This document shows, piece after piece, positions 47,898-58,400 of a DNA stretch of 64,000 nt (position 1 is the first letter of the stretch; each line of letters begins with the position of its first letter). The notes beneath the pieces were generated by a model, which was not told the origin of the DNA, ran no database searches, and was given only the letters and a program-made list of their open reading frames with translations. The DNA comes from Amoebophrya sp. A120 (lineage: Eukaryota > Sar > Dinophyceae > Syndiniales > Amoebophryaceae), in the NCBI GenBank assembly GCA_905178155.1, contig CAJINV010000001.1, forward strand, positions 11,701,832 through 11,765,831, in the 5' to 3' direction. Both the position numbers and the translations under genes were made by a program.

Positions 47898-49898
47898 TTA
47901 GCCTTGCTTTAGCAGCAGCTCGATCGCAGGTTGCACCTGCCCGCCGGTTTCCTCGAGCGCCGAAATACACTTCGCCGTGTTTGTGAACCCCGTGTGGCGC
48001 ATCTTGGTGAGCTGGGTTCGGTATTTCGTTTCCGGGTTCTCTTTCTGCGCCTCGAGAAACGTGTCAAACGTTTTGTTGAACTGCGAACCGGGCGTAACTT
48101 TCATCTCCTCCCGCTGCTTAGCGGTAACCTAGGTGTGTTTCGTTGTCGTACGGTAGCGTTGAAATGACTAGCAACATCCTTTTCCAGTGAAGTATGCAAT
48201 AAGTGGTAATACCTCCGACTAATGTACTAAATTCAAATGCAACAATTTCGTCCCTCTTTACCATGGCGTTCATGGCGGTTTCCATACTGGCAATGGCCTG
48301 CATATTCTGTGGTCGGAACAGCGAGGCGACGAAGCCCGGGTTGGAGAAGCACTCGTTGTCTCGCTCTGTGGTCTCCATGTACTGCGCCATTAGCTGCTGC
48401 AAATTCGGGTCTTGCATCATACTTGCCATGGCGTTCGCGTCGCATGCGGTGTGCCATGCTGGCAGCTGTAAGTAAGTAGATATATTTTTGCGGCATTTAT
48501 TGCACGACCCATGTGTTTCTTTCGTGTGCGTGCTTCAGCATCTCCACTCCTGCAAGAGCTATGACAATGTTCAATTTTGCCGAGACTAAAGAAAAAATCT
48601 GAAGAAATGCAAATATTGGTCAGGATCCACTTCCACATTACCCCTTCCGCCGCCTCCCTTTCGAGCCTGGCTGCTCGTTCCTCTTCGTCTTCCGAGGTGC
48701 TGGATTTTTTGCTCTCTTCTTCTGGCAAGTTGAGTTGTTGATGCATGGAAGTAATCATCTCGATGCCCCCAGGTACGGACTTCAGTTCCTGGACCGCCAG
48801 CTCCGTGCTCTGCAGCACTTCGCGCATGGTACTTGGGTTGCGGAACGCCTCCGCCGCCGTTTCCTGAAACTCGGAGTCTCGCAGCATCTCGGAGAAATCG
48901 GGGTTGGTCTCGAGACTCATGCGCACTGCGGGATTCATTTTCATGATGGACTCCAGAAACTTCTCGTCGTTCAGCAGAGACTGCATCGCCGGACTATTCA
49001 TCATCTGCTGCATGATCTCGGGATTCATCAGTAAATGCTGCTGGAGATCGACCAAGACCTATCGAATTTTGAATCATGTATTAAGGATGAGGATGTGTCC
49101 ACCTTGCATCACACACTAGAACAAGAACCTTTGCCTTTCACTGACTTCCCGATCACACTTGATTTTCATGCCGCCCTTTAGAGAAAATTTTCCAATATGC
49201 ATACTGCGACTTGTCAGCCCTATGAGAAGCTGTACCTGCGGCATGTAACCAAGTTCTTGTTTCTTTGGCTTCTCCTTTCCTGCGGTCTGAAATCCGGTGG
49301 GTTTTATTATTGTGATTTCTGACTTGTCTGCGACACCCTGCTCGTCCAGTGGTCTCTCTTCTAGCTCCTTGCCCTGTTATAGAAGTTTAAGTTTTTGCAA
49401 TGAAAACTGAATGAAGATTTTTAACTACTAGTGATTGCTAGCGAGATATGATCAGTTGCAAAATAACAGTGTCAGTGATATTAAATGCTATGACACCTTG
49501 AAGAGCAGCTTGTAGCTTCTGTCCATGCCATGCTCTTTGACGAGGATTTGCTTCAGGTGAGACTGCTTTCGCTTCGTGTTTACGTCTATCAAATGCAAAA
49601 GTGTCTGGGTCTGGAAGGATCCGAACTTTTGATGCGCATTTTCGAACACAGAAAACTCTCTGATGCATAGGTAGCAAAAGCTGCCCCCTTTCTGTCACCA
49701 AAATGGGGGATTTCTCATGCGGGCTCGGCATTGCGGAAGCTTCTCGAAACCTGTGATGCTAGAGCTTCCATGCCAGACCTTCTGTCTGTGTAGTCATGCA
49801 AAAACAGCATGAATCTTCCAGACCCAGACATTTTTACATTTGATAACGTCGACCTTCAGGACGCGGTCGTCCCATATTACCGTCACAATCACCAGCAT
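47898..49898 (-). CDS. UBQLN: Ubiquilin/Dsk2 (Ubl-STI1-UBA shuttle protein)
   Basis: Carries ubiquitinated clients to the proteasome and in ERAD. Exons: 49898 to about 49851, about 49586-49497, 49373-49236, 49058-48642, 48465-48262 and 48116-47898; total 371 residues. Exons 1-3 build a complete ubiquitin-like domain (MLVIVTVIWDDRVLKVDV, then SYKLLFKGKELEERPL, then EITIIKPTG). Met/Gln/Asn-rich STI1-type helices follow (QQHLLMNPEIMQQMM; DPNLQQLMAQYM; NPSTMREVLQS). The C-terminus is a UBA domain (MRHTGFTNTAKCISALEETG, then AIELLLK). The first intron is a family 1 introner lying inside the Ubl fold; the other four are GT-AG. At 371 residues it is shorter than animal ubiquilins and close to yeast Dsk2. 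Confidence 0.93.
49587..49845. mobile_element. Introner, family 1, 259 bp, in ubiquilin
   Basis: Flanked by ACGTC (49582-49586 and 49846-49850). The inverted ends start TATCAAATGCAAAAGTGTCT and TATCAAATGTAAAAATGTCT. Removal restores VLKVDVNTKRKQ in the Ubl domain. Possible boundaries include AC..AG or GT..AC but not GT-AG. Confidence 0.92.
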
Positions 49899-50820
49899 GA
49901 TACCGCCGGCGTGGGGCTTCTATGCAAGAGCTTTCCCGCTATTTACTTCAAAAACAGTCCTCTCGGCTGCGCTGGACGGAAGTCCTAGTCTTGCTTTTGG
50001 TCGAGCAAAAATGCAGCGTGTCAATTCGCGGTACGACGCGAAAAATTCATTTCTTTTTTTCAAGTACTTCTGTTCATTCAGCAATAAAAGACGTTGCTAT
50101 GACGTGGAATAGCGATAAATGAAATTGAAGTTCCACATCTATCCTAATTTTGACCTCAACCATGACACCTGCTTCGCATCTATGACGACACACCCAAAAT
50201 CGTTGGCAAAGCCCTTATCGATAACTTCCAGTTCCGACATCCTCAGTCTGCTCTCATTCGAAATTGATCGACGTCCTAGCCCTCTCTCTGACGACGCTAT
50301 TCTCAAGTCACATTTAGATTTACGACGTCGATACGACATGAGTTTGAGCTTTTTTCGTCTGTTGAGCACACAGGCACGGATGCATACGTATGGAGGAAAT
50401 GCAGATGCGTTTCCATCCTCACGCCAAGGGCGATCTGCCTCACAAAATGGAAAAATCTATATTTTTTTTCGTTTTTGCAACGAGGGCGGTAGTACACAGG
50501 TGGAAGACGGTGCTCGACTCAGCCACGGCCGCTGCAGAATTCAAGTTCCCCCTGAGCTTGTCCTTTGGAAAATCGATCGCAAGCTTCGAAGCACAACCGG
50601 GTCTTAGGAAAGACAAAAGAATGCTTTGCAATGCAAGCTTTAAGACGACATTGCGGTAAAAAAATGCTCTAACCTTCGAAAAGGAGGAAACAGCTCGGAA
50701 AATTCTAATGGTATTCTTTTTTACATGAGAGGCTTCTATAATGAGAAGAATGCGGCAAAAAAAAGGACAGAAACTCAAACTCTCACCTTCACAATCAAAA
50801 TGTATGTGTTGAGAATCAAA
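49899..50820. other. AT-rich spacer
   Basis: Open frames on both strands are short and lack any conserved motif; no element ends found. Confidence 0.5.
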
Positions 50821-53025
50821 TCACATCTTCGCCGCGGGTGCCTCGAACTGCCGGGCTAATTCTGCGACCTTTTTTGCTTGCCGCACACCGAGGTCGAGCA
50901 TGATCTCTTCTGAACCGCCTGGCACCGCCATCGCTCTGACTTCGCGACTTAAGCGCTCCACCTTCTCCCCCTGCCCACCCCGACTGTAGGACAAACCGCC
51001 GAAAATTTGCGCCGCTTCTCGCGCACAGTATTCCATTGTCTTCGTGCACTGGACCTGGGAAGTGTGTCGTGGGCACTTATTCAAACACTTCATTATGTGA
51101 TGGATAAGTCAATTAGAGACAAGCTGCAGCGATGTGCTGGGCATCTGCCTCAGTCATACCTTTTTTGAATGCAAAGGCAACTATTCCAAAAATCACCTTT
51201 GCAAGCGCCGTCATTCCGCCGAGCTTCAGATCCGCTTCTTTCTTCTCCATTTTGTCCATGTTGTAGCACAAGGTTTCCAGCCATGCGTGCGTTGCTTCTA
51301 TTTCGCGGGTCATTTCCCCGATCTTCCATCGGATCACCGGGTGGTCGACCAGCTTTTTCCCGAAGGTCTTCCTCTTGTTGGCAAACTTAATGCTTTCTTC
51401 CAAACACACTCTGGCAAATCGGTTGGACATGTAGCAGATCAGCAGCCGCTCGTGATTAAAGTTGGAAACAATGTACCTTGGTGGTAAAGATTTTTATCAG
51501 GGATTTCTAGCAAGAGTGGGGGGAAAGCGTCGCAACAGCCTGTCAAGCAGCCTGAATCCCGTCTCATTCATCGCATCAAAGAAAAAACATAGCATCAAGT
51601 ACTTGAAGCCCTTGTTTTCCTTGCCGATGAGATTACTGCACGGGACTTTCACGTTATCAAACGTGACATAGGTGGTGCCGGAGCACCACATACCGGAGCA
51701 GTCCATTCGCCGCGTCTTTACCCCGGGCCCGCGCTCCACTAACAGCATGCTCACGCCACCCGCCCCTGCCTCGCCGGTTCGAACGGCGACCGTGAAGTAG
51801 TCTGCCCAGATGCCTGAAATTTTCAAACATACGAAGTGGTTGCCTTGAGTTCGATACCCGATCCTGATCAGCATTCAGTGCGCAAAAGAATTCAGTACTT
51901 CTTTCACCATTCTCAAACATACTGTACCGTTGGTGATCCACTTTTTCTCCCCGTTCAATATGTAGTGGTCGCCCTTCTTTTCTGCTCGGCACCGAATCTG
52001 TGCCACGTCGCTGCCGGCCATCGGCTCCGTGATCGCTAGTATGACCTGCTCAAACGTTACAATCTCAAACGTTACAATAGAATCTGGGATTTGTCTTGCA
52101 TAATGACCATGACAGACTCGCAGACCGTTCCATTTTCTGCAACACAAATTTCGGCAGATTGTAGTGCGGTTTGGGACTCCGTAACTTGTGATGCGCAGTC
52201 CTATGAGACTTCGCCAGATCATGCACTTCTTGCATCGCAGATTTCCAAATTCTATTGTAACGTTTGAGATTGTAACGTTTGAGCAGGTCATAGCTAGACA
52301 GATGATTTTCTCCCCTCGCAAAACGGGTCCGACGACCTTGTCTTGCAACGCCGGCGATCCTATCAAATGCAAAAATGTCTGGGTCTGGAAACTTGTGATG
52401 CTAAAATGTCCATGATGGAAACACTTCCGAATGCAGTCCAGCATGACAACTTCCCAAAACGCTCTCTCATAGGCAGAGCATGACAAACTGCGCCTTTGCT
52501 GCGACTTTTGTTGGTTATGCAATACAGATTTCCCAGGAGTGTAGAGCTAGCATTGCAAGTTCCATCCTTCCAGACCCAGACAGTTTTGCAGTGCATAGAT
52601 CCATACCGCAGAACCGGTGGCAGGCCAATGCAGAGGCCGCCGTTGATCCCCCACCCGACGCCGCCGCTTCCGGTACGACTGAATTCGTCGATAACGATGA
52701 ATTCGTGGAAGGAGTCCAGCTCTTCCTCCTTGCCCCTCAAACAGGGCGGCAGGTTCACGTGCTTCGTTGGAAAGGGGTGCCCGACGCAAAGCGCGTGGAT
52801 GCCGGAGTCGCCGATTTTTTTCAGCGTCTCCTTCGGTATTTCCTTGGCCTCGTCCCACTCGTGGCAATAGGGCAAAATGTGCTCCTCCACCATCTCGCGC
52901 ACGTACTTGCGCAGCTCGATGTGGCTCTGCTTGTAGTACGGCGAGTACTGCCCCTGGTACCAGTACGGATCGCTGAAGGGGTTACCATCCCCGAAACTGT
53001 CCACCTTCCACTTCGAAATGTCCAT
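50821..53025 (-). CDS. Acyl-CoA dehydrogenase family flavoenzyme
   Basis: FAD-dependent alpha,beta-dehydrogenation of an acyl-CoA. Exons: 53025 to about 52603, about 52360-52298 (micro-exon), about 52034-51928, 51813-51603, 51476-51197 and 51054-50821; total 440 residues. The first two introns are introners; the last three are GT-AG. The helical N-domain ([35 protein letters not shown]) leads to the beta-domain motifs [13 protein letters not shown] and [10 protein letters not shown]. It ends with [20 protein letters not shown] and [13 protein letters not shown] of the C-domain. The N-terminal 30 residues ([20 protein letters not shown]) match the extended class seen in fungal and protist enzymes. 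There is no obvious mitochondrial presequence and no PTS1 (the end is AAKM), so location is uncertain. Chain-length preference cannot be read from sequence. Confidence 0.92.
52040..52292. mobile_element. Introner, family 4 (44-bp perfect inverted ends), in acyl-CoA dehydrogenase
   Basis: A 253-bp element flanked by GCTAG (52035-52039 and 52293-52297). The terminal inverted repeats start TATGACCTGCTCAAACG and are identical for 44 bp at both ends. Within each end a 15-mer (CTCAAACGTTACAAT) is repeated in tandem. Removal joins IICLA to ITEPMAG, a diagnostic acyl-CoA dehydrogenase motif. No GT-AG placement exists. Confidence 0.95.
52361..52597. mobile_element. Introner, family 1, 237 bp, in acyl-CoA dehydrogenase
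   Basis: Flanked by GATCC (52356-52360 and 52598-52602). The left end is TATCAAATGCAAAAATGTCT; the right end read inverted is TATGCACTGCAAAACTGTCT. It lies 68 bp from the family 4 element. Removal joins LRYGS to PALQDK. The best placement in the coding direction is GA..AG. Confidence 0.92.
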
Positions 53026-53464
53026 TATGTGATAAAATTACTTAATACGTGTTTGCTGAGATAATTCCCTTCAATTTTATTCCAACCGAACTTTATGGAT
53101 ACACAGCTTCGTTTGATCAATTATGGGAATGGTGGGGATGTGAGATTTGATGCAGGTGCTTACACAGGGTTCGCTGATTTTGCCCCTGAACCGATTTCTT
53201 TGAAGATGTCGGAAAAAACATTTACGGGTAGCAGAGAGACAAGATAGAGTAGGTACGGAGGCTCTACGCGTTGAAACCTGTTATCTGGACCGACCTTCAG
53301 ATTTACAAATTAGGCAAGCCATGCTCGTCCGTCGTTGGATTCTGGAAACACACACGCAGTAAGCTCATGCCACAGAAGCGATGCCACGCCGAGGCCTTTG
53401 GTAGTAAGTACTATTGCGCTTGGTAATATTGTCGCGATGGAATTAATACGTACGCGTTGTACCT
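53026..53464. other. Short spacer
   Basis: Nothing recognisable between the PHD-like gene's stop and the dehydrogenase start. Confidence 0.5.
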
Positions 53465-54793
53465 TCAAGGTGCAGTTCCGTTTCCCAGAAAATCTGTCTC
53501 GTACACGGGATTCAGTTCAAAGCGATTCTCTTGATTTTCATTTCCACTTTCCGGCGCCGCAGCTGCCTGCTGTTTCATCCGGCGCTTCGCCGCAAAGCGC
53601 GCGAGGTAATTCGTGGCGTTGCTGGCAGCCGCACTCACGACAACCTCGGGCAACTCGACGCTCGGGGTGAAAGCAGCGACTTGCGAAACCTTTTGAAAAG
53701 CCGGCGGGAGATCCTCTACGTTGCGCCGCTTTTTCCGCACTCGTGCGCACATCTCGCAATAGAATTTCCCACGATGTCTCCCGTCGAGCGCAGGCAGCCG
53801 GGTCTGCTGTTTGCAAAGCGCTTCGAGTATTGGCTCCACTAGTGTTTGGAAAGAAGCCGCTTCATCTACTGTTTTTCCCTTCTTTTTCGCACCCGTTACG
53901 GTGCTGCCTATGGTACTTCCGCTACTGCTTGTTCCGGGCAGACCCAATAGTACCGCTGCAGCTCCATTTCTACTTCCGATCTCTTCCTCCGGCTGCAAAT
54001 CTATACGATTGCCAAGGCCCGCACAGTACGAATGAAAGAACTTCCAGCACCCCTCGCAAGGGAGACCTGTGCCTTCGCCTTCGTCAACGGCCCTAGAGCA
54101 GCACACGAAAGTGCGACTGCTGGAAGTAGCAGATCCGCTGGACGTTGAAGAGGATGCGGTGGAGGACAACGCCATAGACAACCCAGAGCCAACTAAACTT
54201 GTGATCTTGTCAACGTACTGCACTAAAAAGTATTGCTCGGAGTGTGATTCACACAACGCGTCCGCTGCTTTTAGCCTAGACTTCTGCTCTTTGCGCAATT
54301 TTTCAGCTTTTCGTCGCTCAGCTGGGAGTAACTGTTTGCGCTCCGTGAGTTTCGCGTTTCCAAGCAGGTTGGTGTCCAGGCCCAGTGACGCTTGCGGGTC
54401 ATTCTCCTCTTCGTTCGCACTCGCTGCATTGCTAGACTCTGAGGCATCGATTTGCCGACGGGCGAAAACAGCCACGTGCAGCGTATCTGGATCTTCATAG
54501 TCGTCTCCCCGCTTCCTTTTGCGGGAACCAGTGGCAGCTTCGGATTGACTCGCCAAAGAAAGATGAGTTTTCACCACCTCGCTCGGCCTGCCGGTACATA
54601 AGAGTACTCGCTGCAGACAGTGTGTGTGCACAGGGCGGTAATACCTTACGGCAGACGAGCTGCTGCTCGTGGTCCCCTCCGTTGCTTTGAACGGAACTGC
54701 GATTTGAGTGGAGAGTCCGGAGAGCTCATGTCCACAAATCCCGCACGTGTGTCCCGCAAGGCTCGAAACCGCAATGACCGCATCGGACGCCAT
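53465..54793 (-). CDS. PHD-like zinc-finger protein
   Basis: One uninterrupted frame, 442 residues, starting MASDAVIAVSS. A first zinc-binding patch is HTCGICGHEL (residues about 15-24) with VHTHC downstream. A Lys/Arg-rich stretch (GSRKRKRGDD) may be a nuclear signal. From about residue 225 a PHD-like finger runs FVCCSR, LPCEGCWKFFHSYC, and after a Ser/Gly insert FYCEMCARVRKKR. That is a Cys4-His-Cys3-like order with an adjacent CC pair where C-x2-C is usual, and with an unusually long loop before the last pair. PHD fingers commonly read histone H3 tails, so a chromatin role is a reasonable inference. The atypical spacing means binding may differ. No catalytic domain is visible. Confidence 0.7.
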   Translation of the reverse strand: MASDAVIAVSSLAGHTCGICGHELSGLSTQIAVPFKATEGTTSSSSSAVRYYRPVHTHCLQRVLLCTGRPSEVVKTHLSLASQSEAATGSRKRKRGDDYEDPDTLHVAVFARRQIDASESSNAASANEEENDPQASLGLDTNLLGNAKLTERKQLLPAERRKAEKLRKEQKSRLKAADALCESHSEQYFLVQYVDKITSLVGSGLSMALSSTASSSTSSGSATSSSRTFVCCSRAVDEGEGTGLPCEGCWKFFHSYCAGLGNRIDLQPEEEIGSRNGAAAVLLGLPGTSSSGSTIGSTVTGAKKKGKTVDEAASFQTLVEPILEALCKQQTRLPALDGRHRGKFYCEMCARVRKKRRNVEDLPPAFQKVSQVAAFTPSVELPEVVVSAAASNATNYLARFAAKRRMKQQAAAAPESGNENQENRFELNPVYETDFLGNGTAP

Positions 54794-55484
54794 TTCTCAC
54801 TCATTGCATACAGAAAAAAATTTCTTTGAAATTGAGAACAAAATGAGAGACAGACAAAACTGAAAAGTGTCAGTTAGCAGTGTAAACAGGACAAAGACTC
54901 GATGGATACCTTCATATTCTTTGCGTGAAGTCGAACAATAAATAAAAATATGTCTGGCGCTGTCTAGGAAAAAAGACGAGGTAATGGTGACCCTGCGTTT
55001 TGTGGTTGCTATATGAAACTTATGATGGGGACACAAAAGCAACACAGCGCCACGGTGGAAATTGCGAGATGACTTCTAGAAATTCACAATTTGGTCTATC
55101 TTTTTCTGAAAGAAAATCCGCTCAAAGAGTCGATCGTGCGATATCTCAACAACAACTCTCATTTTTTGAACTTAGTACTTTGTCTGCACTTGAAATTGCG
55201 AACAGCAAATAATTTTTTTCCCTTTAGTAGCATCAGCGTCCAGAAAAACGCCGGAAATTTTCCGCAAAATGGGCACATGTGCAAAATCCACCCAACCAGG
55301 TACGCGCACACCTGGTTGGTACTCGTCAAAAGCAACTTATTCTCGCCAGCTCGCAGCTGTTTTGCGTTCTTGTGATATTCAAATAAAAAGTCGTTGGGAC
55401 TGCTGTCGCCTGTATGAAATCATTCTGATCGTAATTGCGTCGAGGTCTCATCGTACAACAAACATGAATCGTGATCCCGCCTTG
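54794..55484. other. AT-rich spacer
   Basis: No exon-like segment or repeat seen. Confidence 0.5.
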
Positions 55485-58400
55485 CTACATGTAGCCCGCA
55501 TTCATGCCCAAGTCTCTGCCGCTCCGAAACTGTGGGCTGTTGGTCATTTCCATTCCCTGCGCCCTGGGATCCATGTGGTACGTGCGGCCCGAGTTATCGA
55601 AAAGAGTTGTTTCGTCCGCCTTTCTGAAGGGGGTGTCGTAGTGCTGGTAGTGGGGCGCATACATTTGGTGCGTTTGGGGGGCCGGGTTTGCCATGTGCCC
55701 GCCGAACAGGAAGTAGCAGGAGCCGGCAACGATGAGAAGAAGCACGATGTACTGCCACAGGGAGGAGCCTTCACCTGAAAAATGTGTTGTAGAAGAAGAA
55801 TCACTAAAATCATCCATGCCTGGTCACCACACGACCAAAGAAAGAGGGCAGGGCAGTTAGTTGCCAACCGCTGTCACGCAGAGCCGAAATAATGTACGTA
55901 CCTTGTGAGTAGTCCTGGGTTTTTGTCGCTGCGACTGGTCGGACAGGTTTGGCGCCCGGGAGCTGGACTTGTATCGTTTCGAGGAAGCCCTGCTCGCCCT
56001 CCACAACGACCGCTGCATTCCGGCCGGTGACTTCCTGCAGCAAAACGTTGACGGACTGCAAAGTCGCGGTGGATTTTTCTTGCACGACCTTAATGCTGGG
56101 GTCGGACGCTCGCACCTGGACGTCCCTTCCGCCGGTCCAAATGCGGAGAGACACGGCAGGGGAAGCAGAAGCTGTTTTTTTTTTTCGGAGGAGATTCTGA
56201 ATCAACATTATCAACTTCAAAGTCATAAACTTTCTCAATCCATCTTCAGTCTTCGTGTTTCTTATTCTTTCCAGAAGTCGATGAAAAAAATTTGCTTCAG
56301 AACCACGAAGAAAAAACCTCGAGCACGGCAGAAATGGCAAAAAAAATCAATACTGAGTCGCAGCCCCTGCGCGATGTCGAGTTCCCGGCCTGTCACGTCT
56401 AAAATGACGAATCCGGGGGTGAATGGCAGAGTCAATTGCCCCGCGGTGACGCGACTCGAGTCGTCGAAATCCGTGCTGCTGCCGTCCCAGACGTCCACGC
56501 GCAATTTTACGGCTTCTATTCTCTCCGACAGCGTCAGCAGCTTCGCCGTTTCCGGTATTCGCTTTTTCAAGTTGCAGGCTGGCCCACCGTCTAAGTCGCC
56601 GGGCTCGATGTGGCTGATCTCGAAAAACGTGGACAAAACTGCGTCTCCCGCGCACTTGATTTTCGTGTTCTGGATGAAAAACGGGCTGTGCGTTTCAAAC
56701 ACCCGTTTCTCCTCGTCCAACAAAGCAAGAGGTATTCTGTAGGCTTTATCCTTATTCCCATGGTGCGTCGTCAGCTGCACGTCTCGCGGTGCCTTGATCG
56801 TCGCAACCTTTTCGACCAACACGCTCGTGCTCTGCTCAAACTCGCCGCAGTAGAGCACTTTTGCTTCCCCGATGGCTTTTGCGACGGCGGTCCCGACGTT
56901 TGCGTTGGCGAAGTGCAGCACACGCGGGTTGGAAGATGACCAACGACCGTTGGGACACCTGGAAGATGTTAAGTAGGTTTGCACAGATTGATAATTGCAT
57001 GATGGAAGCACGATTTGTCGAACACGAGATGAGGTAGAAACTGCAAAAGAACAACAACCAATGGTCGAAAAGAAGAAACTTGCTTCGTAGTTCATCTACT
57101 CCAGTAAAATATACCTTTTTGCGTCCGCTACAGCATCGGTCGATCCAACATTTAAGTCCAGCGAGCTTTCGGATCTGATTCCAAAGCTCATGTCCCAGTG
57201 TTGCTCCAGGTATGGTCCCAGTCCGCTCAGACTCGCGGACCACAACGCCTCCACTTGCTCCGGGAGAATGGCGCTCACGTCGAGATACAGCTCGTGTGCG
57301 TTGGAAGTCGACTCCGTCTCTGACAACCTTCTGTGCGACACCACGCGGGCAAGCGTGCTCGTGGTCATCGCACTCGTACTACTGCTGTCGATCTGAATCG
57401 TACTCGTGCTTTTCCTGGATTCCAAAAGCAGATCGGAAATCTCCTTCTCCACAAGCTTTTTGTGCGACGTCTCCGAGTACTCCTTCACCCGGATCACCAG
57501 ATACCTTGTCTTGCTCGCAACAAAAAAGTTCGCGCGCGCGCCCGTGTGGAGCAGCAAATTTTCCGCTGGCTCCACCCCTTCTTCAACTTGGATGTTCGGG
57601 AGCTTACTCTGCGGCAACAGCGTTTCCCTCTTCGTGCAAACAGGCAAGACCTCGTAGAATGTCTGGTTGTGGTGCTGCACGGTAAACTGGACTGCAGAAC
57701 AACCGACGTCCTTCGCTCTGACGCGGATTTCGTTGCTGCCCGCGACTTCCGCGGTGACGATGGAATTGTGCGCGGAGAAAGCGGTGAGCTCCACCCCGCT
57801 GTCGGGGTAAAGCATCTCCGTGCCGCTCGCAAAAAGCGAAACCGCAACGACTGCGGACGACCCGACCGGGAGGGTGAGTTTCCCCTGTCGCTGCTCTTCC
57901 GTCGCCCAGTGTAAGTGGTTGGGCTGGTTGCTGTTCTTCTTGTTGCCGAACCTTTCCAGGCAGTTTTCCTGGCAAGTCAGGAGTTCATCCTCACCCTTGT
58001 GCAGCAGCCGGATTTCGTCGATCTTCCTCGCGGACACCGCCACAAGCCCCGGCTCCCGAGCGCTGTGCTGCATCAGCAAAACCCCGTCTCCCTCTTCCGG
58101 CCCGGTTTGCAAGAGGTTTTCCTGGATCGTGAACGTGCTGCCGCCGCGTACCTGTGCCACGTCGACGGTCAAACCCTCCACTCCGCCCGTGACGAGGGAA
58201 GTGAAATCCAAAGCGGACTGCAGCGGCAGGAAAGTGACCCGGCTGGACTCGCGGAGGATCGGTCTTCCCAGCGTGATGGCCTGCTCGAGTTTCAAATTTG
58301 TCCCCCCCGCACAGGAAATGTCGACCTGCACGCGGCTGGCACGGGACGCGGCTTCCAGACCTTCGAGTTTCTCGTCGCCAAAAGCTGCAATACCCGAAGA

